A stretch of DNA of 64,000 bases. Origin: Roseiconus lacunae (lineage in GTDB: Bacteria; Planctomycetota; Planctomycetia; Pirellulales; Pirellulaceae). A model generated the notes under the pieces. It ran no database searches and was not told the origin of the DNA. It saw nothing but the letters and a program-made list of their open reading frames with translations. Every line of letters begins with the position of its first letter. Position 1 is the stretch's first letter. Location of the stretch: contig NZ_VSZO01000014.1 of the NCBI RefSeq assembly GCF_008312935.1, positions 186,001-250,000 on the forward strand, written 5' to 3'. Positions 18,410 through 27,657 of this stretch are shown here, in pieces. A program made the position numbers and the translations under genes.

Positions 18410-20433
18410 TGCTTCTGTTGGAGCTGATTATCGGCAACTTGCTGTTGGCAATGTTGATCGCATCGATCGCCCTGTGGGTCGGTCGTGGCGGAAAACATGC
18501 GTCGCTAGCACATGCGCTGTGGGTGCTGGTCTTTGTCAAATTGATTACCCCGCCGATCATCTCCTTCCCGGTACCCGTGCCGATCCCCACCATGGCCTCT
18601 CAGGTGGCCACTCAGGAAAAGAAGCTCACCGCCAGTCTTGATGGACAACACATCTGGCGTGGATCGCCGGCTGGGAATGACTCGGTTACGCAAGACACCG
18701 AAATCAGCGTTTCCTCGGACCGATCCCCTGCTCCGGTAGATACGTCCGACTTGGCGGTCGATCATGTTCAAAATGACGCGTCGGTGATTGATCGAATTTC
18801 GTCAGTCACCCCGGCGCCATCGACACTGCTCGAACAGGTGACTCGGTTCATAGACCAGGGGATGGTCTGGTTTGTCGCGGTATGGGCGATCGGGTTCTTG
18901 GTGCTTAGCATCCGTGGGTTGGTTCGACTGGTTCGTTTTCGCCGACTGATTCAGGAATGTGGGCAAGACGACGAAGAGGCGGCCGCCATCGTTCGCCAAT
19001 TTGCCTGTCAACGATTGCGATCACGACCGGGGGCTCGTTCACCGCGCGTCGTTCGCTTAAACGTTCACGTCTCGCCAATGTTGTTTGGCTTTGCGACACG
19101 GCCGATCATTGTCTGTCCCGAGGCATTGTGGCAGGCGATGTCTGAGGATGATCGTCGAGCATTCTTGGCGCACGAGACGGCTCACTATTGCCGTCGTGAC
19201 CATTGGGTTCGGTGGTTGGAATGGCTTGTTTCATCCGCTTATTGGTGGTTTCCAGGTATCTACTTTGCCCAGAGCCAATTGGAACGCCACGAAGAAGCTT
19301 GCTGTGATGCGCGGGCGGTGGAGTTGTTAGAAACCAAACCACGGCGCTATGCCGAGGCATTGTTGCGAGTCGTTGACTTTATTAGTGACTACCAAGTCGG
19401 ATTGCCAAGTTTCGCGTCGGGGATGCAGCCGACCGCAACGCTAGAAGAACGATTGCGATTGTTAATGCTTCCCGACAAAGCTGGCCCGACGTCTCGGACG
19501 CTTCGCACGGCCAGCGGAGCAATGTGTTCGGCGATGATCTTGATTCATCCTCAGCTTTATCCGATCGCTTGGCAGGACGAGCGTTCTCCAGAGGACCAAT
19601 GGGTGATCGCCAAGTCGTCGTTTGACCAATCAATCGAACGTGCCCCCGCCATCGAGTTTCAGCCGACCAACCCGGATCTCGAACTCCCTCCTGAACCAGT
19701 CGGGTTTTGGAATTTGGAACCGGCCCGTCGTTGGGCCAGTTTTCGACTCAAGACATCGGGATATCGACTTCGAGCGGTCACGGGACGTGGCATTTCGATC
19801 GAACGCGATCGAAGGCGTTTGATGTTTAAGCAGGAGGAATTGACCTCGATCTCAGAAGTCGCTTCGACCGGCCGTGTGATCATCGGTGATCGTGAAGGAA
19901 ACGTTCGATTGTGGGATCTCGACGCAGGGATGGCGGTTTCACTTCTCGGGAATCATCGACACGAAGTGACCAGTGTTTGCGTCGGAGTTGAAGGCGGAGT
20001 CTTCTCGGCAGATCACGCCGGGTCCGTGATCCGCTGGGAAATGCAATCGGGACAAATGATCGCGCGATGGACGGCCAATGATCGGCCGATTCAATCGATT
20101 CGAATTTCGAGCGATGACAACTTTGTTGCGGTCGTTTGTGGCGATTGGAAATCGCTACGAGTAGCGCCGACGCTGCATCTTTTGGAAGCCCAGACGTTGA
20201 CAGAAAAAGGCCGACAACCGCTACCCGAGGACACCGCCCTCGTGCGACAGGCTGATGACGGTCAATGGTGCGTGATCAGCTGGGATGGCACGGTTCGTGA
20301 CTTGTTTACCGAAACGGTCATTGGCAGCGTCGACAAAGTCCAGGTGTCGTCACTGCTGTTGTCACAGCACGCGACCTTTGATTTGCCGCCGAACGATCTG
20401 ATCGGTCAGCAGATGGCATTGCCGAGTGAGTGA
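18409..20433 (+). CDS. BlaR1-like M56 membrane metallopeptidase with C-terminal WD40-like region
   Basis: This 674-residue protein has the membrane-embedded peptidase half of BlaR1: transmembrane helices near residues 5-25, 35-55 and 145-170, then the zinc site HETAH (about residues 255-259) and the downstream EEACCDARAVE segment that supplies the third ligand. Where BlaR1 carries a penicillin-binding sensor, this protein has WD40-like repeats, roughly residues 480-640 (VRLWDLDAGMAVSLLG, VIRWEMQSGQMIARW). It is presumably an extracytoplasmic or cytoplasmic beta-propeller sensor controlling cleavage of the adjacent BlaI-like repressor. Only two or three blades are clear, so a complete propeller may need a partner. 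No penicillin-binding SxxK motif was seen. Confidence 0.85.
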   Translation: MLLLELIIGNLLLAMLIASIALWVGRGGKHASLAHALWVLVFVKLITPPIISFPVPVPIPTMASQVATQEKKLTASLDGQHIWRGSPAGNDSVTQDTEISVSSDRSPAPVDTSDLAVDHVQNDASVIDRISSVTPAPSTLLEQVTRFIDQGMVWFVAVWAIGFLVLSIRGLVRLVRFRRLIQECGQDDEEAAAIVRQFACQRLRSRPGARSPRVVRLNVHVSPMLFGFATRPIIVCPEALWQAMSEDDRRAFLAHETAHYCRRDHWVRWLEWLVSSAYWWFPGIYFAQSQLERHEEACCDARAVELLETKPRRYAEALLRVVDFISDYQVGLPSFASGMQPTATLEERLRLLMLPDKAGPTSRTLRTASGAMCSAMILIHPQLYPIAWQDERSPEDQWVIAKSSFDQSIERAPAIEFQPTNPDLELPPEPVGFWNLEPARRWASFRLKTSGYRLRAVTGRGISIERDRRRLMFKQEELTSISEVASTGRVIIGDREGNVRLWDLDAGMAVSLLGNHRHEVTSVCVGVEGGVFSADHAGSVIRWEMQSGQMIARWTANDRPIQSIRISSDDNFVAVVCGDWKSLRVAPTLHLLEAQTLTEKGRQPLPEDTALVRQADDGQWCVISWDGTVRDLFTETVIGSVDKVQVSSLLLSQHATFDLPPNDLIGQQMALPSE

Positions 20434-20455
20434 CGACGGTAGGTAGCGTCGTCAC
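20430..20455 (+). terminator. Hairpin overlapping the end of the M56-WD40 gene
   Basis: A perfect nine-base-pair stem (GTGACGACG, 20430-20438, with CGTCGTCAC, 20447-20455) and an eight-base loop begins one base before the stop codon. No T-run follows, so it is either a weak or factor-assisted terminator or an mRNA 3' stabiliser. Confidence 0.45.
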
Positions 20456-20564
20456 CGCGCTATTGTGGTGCGGTCACGCGATCCGACTGACAGCATCCGT
20501 ATCTTGAAAACATCCGCGTCTCGAAAACTAGACGTAACGTAACTCAAACACAGGCCGATAACCA

Positions 20565-21680
20565 ATGATCCGCTTTCGAACTTGTTGGCTTGGACTTGTC
20601 TTGGGCTTGGGCGGATTCGTTTCCGCAGACGTGCTCGGCGACGAAGCTCGGCCTGCCGCACAAACGGAATTACAAGAAGCAGAGTCTGAGGCGGTTTCCA
20701 GTCGTCATCTTGTCATCATGATCGGATTACCCGGTGACCAAACTCATCGCGAGCGATTCACCGAAGCGGCGGAAAAGTTGATCGTCGCATCGAATGAAAC
20801 CTTGTCGGTCGACGCCGAACACCTGACCGTGCTTGCCGGTGACGACGAGATGCAGCAAGCGCTTTCAGTATCGCACGAAGACGTGGGCGTTTGCTCCGGA
20901 GAAACGGTCGAACAAACGCTTCGTGACCTCGCATCGCGATTGAAGCCTATCGATTCCCTTTGGGTCGTGATGATCGGTCACTCCCACCCGCAGGGAGTCC
21001 TAAGTGAATTCAATGTGCTCGGTCGCGATTTTAGCCAACAGGATTTTTCGAAATGGGCGGCACCGATCGAGTGTTTCGAGCAGGTCTTTGTGCTGACGCA
21101 GCCGATCAGTGGATTTTGGATCAAACCACTGGCCAAACCGGGGCGAATTTTACTTACCGCTACCGAGGCCGACCTGGAGTTCACCGCGACCGAAATGCCC
21201 TACGCACTTGCGGACGTGTTGGCCGGCGAAAGCGATCAGGCACTTGACGACGTCGATGGCGACGGTAATGTCAGCTTGCTCGATCTGTATTTGGCCACGT
21301 CGATCGAGGTCACGCTTCGGTTTCGATCGATCGATCGACTGCAAACCGAACACGCACAACTCGACGATAACGGTGACGGGCGCGGCAGCGAAGTTCAGTT
21401 GGCTTATCTGCCCCCCGAACCTACAGACGACGATGAAGATGAAGACGAAGACGACGACGAAGAGTCTGAAGAAGAGAACGTGGATGAAGAAACAGACGAT
21501 CCCGATTTAGATAGTACCGAGGCTGAGCAGCCAAACGAGCAATCCGATCAGCCGACAGACTCCGTCGCTTCCGGCGACGAAGTTCGTCCAAGCCTTCCTC
21601 GTCCAGAACTAGTCACGAGTCGAAACTTAGACGGTTTTCGAAGTCGCTACGTTCCGCTTAAACGTGACGTGAAACCATAG
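20565..21680 (+). CDS. Secreted C13 (legumain/caspase-fold)-like protein lacking an evident catalytic Cys, with acidic tail
   Basis: A 371-residue protein with a signal peptide (CWLGLVLGLGGFVSADVLG). Residues about 45-280 follow the bacterial C13/caspase-fold pattern: LVIMIGL strand, WVVMIGHSH with the putative catalytic His139, RILLTATEADLE, then VDGDGNVSLLDLYLATS and TEHAQLDDNGDG typical of bacterial C13-like proteins. The stretch that should hold the catalytic Cys reads LTQPISGFW (178-185) and has no Cys at the expected point, although Cys170 lies just before it. Residues about 285-335 are almost pure Asp/Glu. It is likely a pseudo-peptidase or a binding protein. It sits 131 bases after the BlaI/M56 pair and may belong to that regulon. 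Confidence 0.6.
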   Translation: MIRFRTCWLGLVLGLGGFVSADVLGDEARPAAQTELQEAESEAVSSRHLVIMIGLPGDQTHRERFTEAAEKLIVASNETLSVDAEHLTVLAGDDEMQQALSVSHEDVGVCSGETVEQTLRDLASRLKPIDSLWVVMIGHSHPQGVLSEFNVLGRDFSQQDFSKWAAPIECFEQVFVLTQPISGFWIKPLAKPGRILLTATEADLEFTATEMPYALADVLAGESDQALDDVDGDGNVSLLDLYLATSIEVTLRFRSIDRLQTEHAQLDDNGDGRGSEVQLAYLPPEPTDDDEDEDEDDDEESEEENVDEETDDPDLDSTEAEQPNEQSDQPTDSVASGDEVRPSLPRPELVTSRNLDGFRSRYVPLKRDVKP

Positions 21681-21863
21681 GGCGAGCCGCGAAGCATTCG
21701 AAGGATTGGCCGAGTACCGAAACCGTGGCCAAGCAACGAGACACAGTGTAGTGAATTGACGATTGGTTTCGCCGTATGGCATTCACCTTGTTCGAGCTCT
21801 GTTAGTCGGCACCCATGCTCGTTGGCTGCCAATTTTTTCCGTGCATCTCGATCGAACGAACCA

Positions 21864-22376
21864 CTACGTTCTCCGCATCATGATGGCGTACAAGTCTGTG
21901 ATATCGAACCACAGTTCGTCGCCCCCGGCGCAGCAGACTTTGTCGTACGATTTCCCGTTTTGATGGACGAGCGATTGGCTTTCAAATGTTTTTTGAAGGT
22001 AGCCGAGGATATCGTGCTCGTCGGTGGTTCGTGTGATCAGATAAGGTGCGTCTTGGCTGCCATCGCCGGTTGATAGTATTCCATCACAGATCGCGCGAGC
22101 GGTGACGGTTTCGAATTCCCAACGCTCTTCTTCACCTCGGTTTTCACAAACTTTAGCCATCAGAAGGTGGGCGCAAGGGCTGAGCAACAGATTCGGGCCG
22201 GCATCGGTGATCAGAGACGCCGCATCGTCCCATTTCTTTTCCTCAATTGCGGCAACAATTTCGTTCAATTCTTCCGAAAATGGGTCGAAGTGATTGGATC
22301 GTAACAACACCGTTCGCGCCGCAAGATACGTCTGCCGACTCGGCGAGCGAATCAGCGAAAGGAATTCAGCTTTCAT
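21864..22376 (-). CDS. Conserved-looking hypothetical protein (helical repeat-like)
   Basis: A 170-residue cytoplasmic protein, not recognised with certainty. The first half is helical, resembling a TPR-like start (LNEIVAAIEEKKWDDAASLI, then HLLMAKVCENRG). The second half contains GTGDGSQ-like (STGDGSQDAPYLI) and DELWFDITDLYAIM segments seen in small proteins of unknown function. Codon use and an ATG start support a real gene. It is convergent with the C13-like gene and divergent from cydAB. No operon partner. Confidence 0.6.
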   Translation of the reverse strand: MKAEFLSLIRSPSRQTYLAARTVLLRSNHFDPFSEELNEIVAAIEEKKWDDAASLITDAGPNLLLSPCAHLLMAKVCENRGEEERWEFETVTARAICDGILSTGDGSQDAPYLITRTTDEHDILGYLQKTFESQSLVHQNGKSYDKVCCAGGDELWFDITDLYAIMMRRT

Positions 22377-22874
22377 AGCAAGAGAGTCGGTCGCATTGGG
22401 GCTGGCGATTCAAGATGAGGCGAACGTCCGGTGGGGCGGAATCGTTCGGCGATGGAAACCTACAACGCTTCCGATCAAAAACAAACGGATTCATCTCGAC
22501 AACGATCAAAGTTTCTAAAAGTACCGAGCGATTGGCAGACGCGTTAACTTTTTTAACAATCGAGTTTGTCCAAAAGCCAATCGTTGCCGGAGATTGTTAA
22601 GGACGGTGGGGTTCCAGCTAATTCTGCCTTAACGTCTGGCTCCGGCGTGACTCTCCGGCGTGGGGGACCTGAGCGTGACGTGCGGCGAGGGGTCGCAATC
22701 TTCGCCGTCCTGCAATGCGAGTTGAGATGATACAACGGAGGTGATGCGGCAACCGCGTTTGACTTGATCGTCGCGAGGGCTGTCGCCGCGAATTCGTTGC
22801 AAGATCCAACTGCAATTACCAACATCGACAATTCAGCATTGGCAGAGTTGTCGGAAAGGGGAGCGTACGCGTCG
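22377..22874. other. Intergenic region upstream of cydAB
   Basis: About 500 bases between the minus-strand hypothetical gene and cydA. It contains a small dyad GTTAA-N5-TTAAC (22543-22557) that might be a regulator site. No FNR-type TTGAT-N4-ATCAA box was found by eye. The reading frame of cydA extends back to a TTG at 22764, but the ATG at 22875 is the likely start. Confidence 0.4.
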
Positions 22875-24347
22875 ATGGACGTCGAAATACTTAGCCGGTT
22901 GCAATTCGCCGGCACGATCATGTTCCACTATCTATTTCCGCCGCTGTCGATCGGTCTGGGGCTGCAGCTGTTTCTTTGCGAACTGATGTACTTCCGGACT
23001 CGTGATTTGGCGTGGGAAGCCGCCGCACGATTTTGGACGCGTGTCTTTGCGGTGAATTTTGCGATGGGGGTCGCGACGGGAATCGTCATGGAGTTCGAGT
23101 TCGGGACCAATTGGGCCGTGTACTCGCGATTCGTCGGAGACGTGTTCGGGTCGGCGCTCGCCGCGGAAGGAATTTTCGCCTTCTTTTTAGAAAGTGGTTT
23201 TCTTGCCGTGTTGGTTTTCGGCTGGGATCGAGTCGGGCCAAAGATGCACCTGTTTAGCACGTTAATGGTTTTTCTGGGATCGATGTTCAGTGCTGTTTGG
23301 ATTGTGGTTGCGAATAGTTGGCAGCAAACACCGGCGGGTTACCATGTCGTTTTTCACGACGTCCAAGGAGAATTAATGCCGCGTGCGGAGATCACCGACT
23401 TTTGGGCGATGGTCTTCAATCCGTCATCGGTCGATCGGTTGACGCATACGCTGATCGGCGCCCTGGTCCTCGGTGCTTTCTTTGTTGCTTCGGTTTGCTC
23501 GTTTTACTTGCTGAAGGGGAAGCATGAGGAAGTCGCGCGTCGCTGCATGAAGATCGCGCTTCCTTCGGCGTTGCTCTTTAGTCTTGCCGCGGCAATGTCG
23601 GGACATGACTCTGCACAAAAGCTGGTGGAAACCCAGCCAGCGAAATTGGCGGCGATGGAAGCACATTTCGAAACGACTGATCAGCCGACCGGACTGTGGC
23701 TGTTTGGGTGGCCGGATACTGCCAGTGAGACCGTTAAGTTTGGCGTGCAGGTACCCGCAATGCTTTCGTTTATGGTTTACAACGATCCAGCTAGGCCCGT
23801 CCCCGGGATGGATCAGATACCGATTGATGAGCGACCTCCGGTGTGGCTTCCCTTCCAAACGTTTCATTTGATGGTTGGGTTGGGAACTTTAATGATCTTG
23901 GTCTCCGCGACGGCATGTTGGTTTTGGTTTCGGGGAAACTTGATTGAAAAACGCAAGTTGATGTGGGCGATCATCGTGATGCCGCTCGCGGCCATGACCG
24001 CCAATCAAGCGGGCTGGATCACGGCCGAAGTCGGGCGACAACCCTGGATCGTTTATCCGTCTACCCAAGACGGTGTCGAAATGATGGGCCTAAAGACTGC
24101 CGACGGTTTAAGTGAATCGGTCACAGCCGAACAAGTGCTCAGCAGCATTATATTGTTCGCGGTGATTTACAGTCTCCTTTTCGCCGTTTGGATCTTCGTA
24201 CTCAACAACAAGATTCAGCACGGTCCGGAAAGTCCGCAAGAGCTAGCCGAATACAAAGCCAAGATCGGTAAAGGCGACATGGCGGACTTGATCGAGCACC
24301 GGGGAACTTCCCGCGGACACGGAATGATGGACGAGGGGGTGCTGTAA
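22875..24347 (+). CDS. cydA: Cytochrome bd ubiquinol oxidase subunit I
   Basis: Subunit I of the bd-type quinol oxidase, which reduces O2 to water with electrons from quinol and has high oxygen affinity. The ATG at 22875 is chosen: it is preceded by GGAAAGGGGAG and aligns with the family N-terminus ([19 protein letters not shown]), giving 490 residues. Heme ligands are visible as His18 and His191 (b595 and b558) and Met333, and the proton-channel acids as Glu98 and Glu106 in [12 protein letters not shown]. The quinol-binding loop (KLAAMEA) is of the short type, as in cyanide-insensitive oxidases, and lacks the long E. coli insertion. cydB overlaps by one base (TAATG). Confidence 0.97.
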   Translation: MDVEILSRLQFAGTIMFHYLFPPLSIGLGLQLFLCELMYFRTRDLAWEAAARFWTRVFAVNFAMGVATGIVMEFEFGTNWAVYSRFVGDVFGSALAAEGIFAFFLESGFLAVLVFGWDRVGPKMHLFSTLMVFLGSMFSAVWIVVANSWQQTPAGYHVVFHDVQGELMPRAEITDFWAMVFNPSSVDRLTHTLIGALVLGAFFVASVCSFYLLKGKHEEVARRCMKIALPSALLFSLAAAMSGHDSAQKLVETQPAKLAAMEAHFETTDQPTGLWLFGWPDTASETVKFGVQVPAMLSFMVYNDPARPVPGMDQIPIDERPPVWLPFQTFHLMVGLGTLMILVSATACWFWFRGNLIEKRKLMWAIIVMPLAAMTANQAGWITAEVGRQPWIVYPSTQDGVEMMGLKTADGLSESVTAEQVLSSIILFAVIYSLLFAVWIFVLNNKIQHGPESPQELAEYKAKIGKGDMADLIEHRGTSRGHGMMDEGVL

Positions 24348-25417
24348 TGTTTTCTCTTGGATATTTCGAGTGGTTTAACCATCAGTTACTCAGCTATGAC
24401 ACGCTGACTCACATTTGGTTTTTGCTCCTCGGGGTCTTGATCACCGGCTATGCAATTCTAGACGGGTTCGATCTTGGCGTCGGGATGTTGCATCCGTTCA
24501 TCGCCAAGGATGACCGCGAACGTCGTTTGGTGATGAACTCCATCGGGCCGCTTTGGGACGGGAACGAAGTCTGGCTAGTCACGTTTGGCGGCGCTCTGTT
24601 TGCCGCGTTTCCCAATGCTTATGCGACCGTCTTCAGCAGCTTTTACACGGCATTCTTCCTGTTGCTCACGTGTTTAATCGGGCGAGCGGTCAGCTTGGAA
24701 TTCCGATCGAAGGTTCATGAGCCGGTTTGGCGTCGTTTCTGGGATTTTGGGTTTTTCCTTTCTTCATTCACCGCCGCGTTATTGCTCGGCATCGCCGGTG
24801 GCAACATCATGGCGGGCATGGAACTGGGGGCAAAGTTTCACTACGAAGGCAGCCTACTCTCTCAGGTTTACTGGTATCCGCTTCTGGTCGGTGCAATGAC
24901 CACATCGCTGTTCGCGCTTCACGGTGCGATCTATCTTTATTTGAAAACCGAAGACGAACTGCAAGCTCGCGTCAAACGTGTGATCTTACCGTTATTCTTT
25001 GTTTTTTGCGGCGTCTACACCGTCGTTTCGATCGCCACTTGGTGGCATGTGCCCCACGCGACAGACAATTTGTTTTCGGCACCCATGCTTTGGATCGTTC
25101 CCGTTTTGAATTTCTTCGCGGTCTTGAATATTCCGCGAGCGATGCATCTCGGTCGGCCTGGCTACGCGTTCTTCACTTCGACAATGGTGATCGCGGCATT
25201 GGCATGTCTATTTAGCGTAGCGATCTTTCCTAACCTGATGCTATCCAACCTTGCCGACGAGTACACCATCACGATCTACAACGGACGCAGTAGCCATCAA
25301 ACGCTGTGGACGATGTTGGTGATCGCAATCATCGGAATTCCCTGTGTGCTCAGCTACACCGTCGTGATCTACTGGATTTTTCGCGGCAAAGTCCAACTTG
25401 ACCCCAATAGCTATTGA
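24347..25417 (+). CDS. cydB: Cytochrome bd ubiquinol oxidase subunit II
   Basis: A 356-residue polytopic membrane protein with the CydB signature LITGYAILDGFDLGVGML near the N-terminus, GPLWDGNEVWLVTFGGALFAAFP, and about eight to nine transmembrane helices. It forms the heterodimer with CydA and is translated with it (start shares one base with the cydA stop). No cydX-like small ORF or cydCD genes were seen nearby; the following 600 bases hold no clear gene. Confidence 0.97.
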   Translation: MFSLGYFEWFNHQLLSYDTLTHIWFLLLGVLITGYAILDGFDLGVGMLHPFIAKDDRERRLVMNSIGPLWDGNEVWLVTFGGALFAAFPNAYATVFSSFYTAFFLLLTCLIGRAVSLEFRSKVHEPVWRRFWDFGFFLSSFTAALLLGIAGGNIMAGMELGAKFHYEGSLLSQVYWYPLLVGAMTTSLFALHGAIYLYLKTEDELQARVKRVILPLFFVFCGVYTVVSIATWWHVPHATDNLFSAPMLWIVPVLNFFAVLNIPRAMHLGRPGYAFFTSTMVIAALACLFSVAIFPNLMLSNLADEYTITIYNGRSSHQTLWTMLVIAIIGIPCVLSYTVVIYWIFRGKVQLDPNSY

Positions 25418-26019
25418 GGCGGACCGGGCACGTTCGTTCCGAATACTCGACTCGCAGACACCGGCGGTAATTTCCAATGTGAATTTCACGCGGTTCGCCG
25501 GTGGGCAAATAGAGCTGAATCGTTTTGTCGGTCGGTGTCGTCACTCCCTACCCTCTGGTGCGATACGAAGATTTCACCGCATAGCGCAGCGTGCAGACGT
25601 GGATCGCCTTAGGTGAACCGTAAACGACACGAGAGAAAGGCAGTCGGCAGATGACCGAATTCAGCGAATACGTACAAACAGCCGAGGCCGCAACGATCCT
25701 TGGGGTGACAGCCTGTTGATGTTCTATTGTCACCCTCCGCCCCGTGAAGCGAGCGTTTTTTCCTGCGGGTAATGCGAAGTGGATGGTGACTCTGTGAAGA
25801 AGGCAGTAAAGCCAATATCGTCAGCCATCTAGCGAGTGTCGTTCAGCTCTCCGAGCTGACAACGCAGTCCATTCACGATATTTTCAAACATCTTTGGCTC
25901 AATCGGCCAAGTATGATTACCGGTTCGGCTTCGACGGTACTCGGATTTGTTCCTACAGAAAACGCATCGCTTGGAGCGAACGATCACAACGCTGACGTAC
26001 CTTGCCTGCATTAATAAGA
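25418..26019. other. Intergenic stretch with possible gene remnants
   Basis: About 600 bases with many broken frames on both strands. The only recognisable piece is the minus-strand remnant listed at 25425-25544. A 60-codon minus-strand frame (25829-26011) has no recognisable features. The region looks like decayed coding DNA. Confidence 0.4.
25425..25544 (-). pseudogene. Possible remnant of a GIY-YIG-type gene N-terminus
   Basis: A minus-strand frame starting with GTG at 25544, preceded by a purine-rich AGGGAG-like stretch, reads TDKTIQLYLPTGEPREIHIG. This looks like the start of GIY-YIG nuclease-family proteins that begin with KTIQLFLPxGxPxxI. Similarity ends after about 30 residues and the frame then runs antisense into cydB, so at most a fragment remains. 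Confidence 0.25.
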
Positions 26020-27651
26020 ATGGAACTTAACATGATTCAACTCCTCGCCTTGATGACGGCCGCTTGCGACCGATGGTCCCCATGTCAGTTTTTGTCGCGG
26101 ACGGTAGTACCCATCTTTTTCGCGGTGACTTTCCTGACAACCTATTCGCCGTTTCTCTCGGTTTGCCGAGCCCAATCGGCACCCCGTCCGAACATCGTGC
26201 TGATGTTGTCCGATGACATGGGGTGGGCTGATCCGGGGTTTCATGGGGGTGACGCCTCGCTGACGCCAAACATGGATCGCCTAGCCGGTGAAAGTTTGCG
26301 AATGACGCAGTTCTATGCCCATTCGGTTTGTGCGCCGACTCGGGCGGCATTGATGACGGGACGCTACGCGTTTCGAAATTGGATGGATTGGCGGAGTGAA
26401 GATTTTGGCAAACCAAGTTACCTGAACAAACTTGGCATGAAACTGGCTCAAAACAAGCGGGGCGAGCCGACGCGGATGCTACATGGGTTGCCCGGCGAAG
26501 AACGGACGATTGCTGAGGTGCTTCAGGACGCGGGCTACTTCACCGCATTGGTTGGGAAATGGCACCTAGGCGAGTGGCTGCATGAACAACTGCCGCGTGG
26601 GCAAGGATTCGATCATCAGTACGGCCACTATGGATGGGGCATTGACTACAACAACTACACCATTCCGCACAACAGTCCGGCAACCTTTGCCGTCTATGAT
26701 TGGCATCGCAATGGGAAACCGGTTGACGAGCAGGGCTATAGCACTGATTTGTTCGCCAACGAAGCGGTGCGGTTAATCAGCGAGCAAGACGCCGATCGTC
26801 CTTTCTTTCTCTATGTGCCTTTCAACGCGATCCATGGTCCGTTGGAAGACATTCCTCGGTACACGGACACGTTGGACAAACGCTCGGCGGCGCTAAAGTG
26901 TCTTGACGAAGCAGTCGGTCGGATCGTCAACACGATCGATCAGTATGGCTTTTCGGAGAACACGCTGGTGATCTTTGCCAATGACAACGGCGGCCTAACC
27001 GAGGAAGTCAATCGGCCGTATCGTGGGACGAAGAATACAACGTTCGAAGGTGGAGTCCGAGTTCCATGCTTGATGCGTTGGCCGAACCAGATTGCGGCTG
27101 GAGAAACGTCGACGGCGATGATGCATGTCGTCGACCTGTTGCCGACCTTCGCGTCACTTTCGGGAGGTTCGACCGAAGGGTGTGCGACGCTGGACGGGAT
27201 GGATTTTTCAGACGTGCTTTTGAAGCAGACGCCCAGTCCTCGCGACGAAATTGTTTTCGAAGTATCAGGTAGCGTTCGGTTACCCACCATTCGAAGCGGT
27301 CGCTACAAATTGATGGGTGAGCAGTTGTATGATGTGATCGCTGATCCGGGAGAATCGACGGACGTCGCCAAACAGCATCCGGACCGAGTCGCGAAGCTAA
27401 AGCAACGATTGGACGAATTTAGCAAACAACGCCCGCCGCTTTCGAAGATCATCGGCGACCCACCGATCTTGATGGATCCGCCTCAGCCTTATGTGTACGG
27501 CCAATCCGAAAATGCGAACGCACCGGAGTGGTTAAAACGCCGTGTCGATGCGGTCCGCGCGACGCAACCGCAGTCCTGGCCCGCCGGAAAAACGCCCTGG
27601 CCGCAAGCTCCGACCGGGGCGACGATCATTTACGAAGGCGATGGCCGCTAA
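26020..27651 (+). CDS. Exported sulfatase (Cys-type)
   Basis: Family-S1 arylsulfatase-like hydrolase for sulfate esters, likely of polysaccharides. The ATG at 26020 gives 543 residues; ATGs at 26020 and 26032 are both possible, and the TTG at 26002 is less likely. A hydrophobic leader ending around VCRAQSA precedes the mature start PNIVLMLSDDMGWADPG, which contains the Asp-Asp metal ligands. The modification motif CAPTR begins at Cys104, the residue converted to formylglycine by the sulfatase-maturing enzyme, followed by MTGR. VGKWHLGE and NDNGG supply further active-site residues. It stands alone, convergent with the next gene (6 bases apart). Substrate cannot be inferred. Confidence 0.93.
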   Translation: MELNMIQLLALMTAACDRWSPCQFLSRTVVPIFFAVTFLTTYSPFLSVCRAQSAPRPNIVLMLSDDMGWADPGFHGGDASLTPNMDRLAGESLRMTQFYAHSVCAPTRAALMTGRYAFRNWMDWRSEDFGKPSYLNKLGMKLAQNKRGEPTRMLHGLPGEERTIAEVLQDAGYFTALVGKWHLGEWLHEQLPRGQGFDHQYGHYGWGIDYNNYTIPHNSPATFAVYDWHRNGKPVDEQGYSTDLFANEAVRLISEQDADRPFFLYVPFNAIHGPLEDIPRYTDTLDKRSAALKCLDEAVGRIVNTIDQYGFSENTLVIFANDNGGLTEEVNRPYRGTKNTTFEGGVRVPCLMRWPNQIAAGETSTAMMHVVDLLPTFASLSGGSTEGCATLDGMDFSDVLLKQTPSPRDEIVFEVSGSVRLPTIRSGRYKLMGEQLYDVIADPGESTDVAKQHPDRVAKLKQRLDEFSKQRPPLSKIIGDPPILMDPPQPYVYGQSENANAPEWLKRRVDAVRATQPQSWPAGKTPWPQAPTGATIIYEGDGR

Positions 27652-27657
27652 AGGCGG

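Noticed and set aside
18026-20433. Beta-lactam resistance system
   Set aside because: Although BlaI/BlaR1-like, the sensor protein lacks a penicillin-binding domain and no beta-lactamase gene is nearby.
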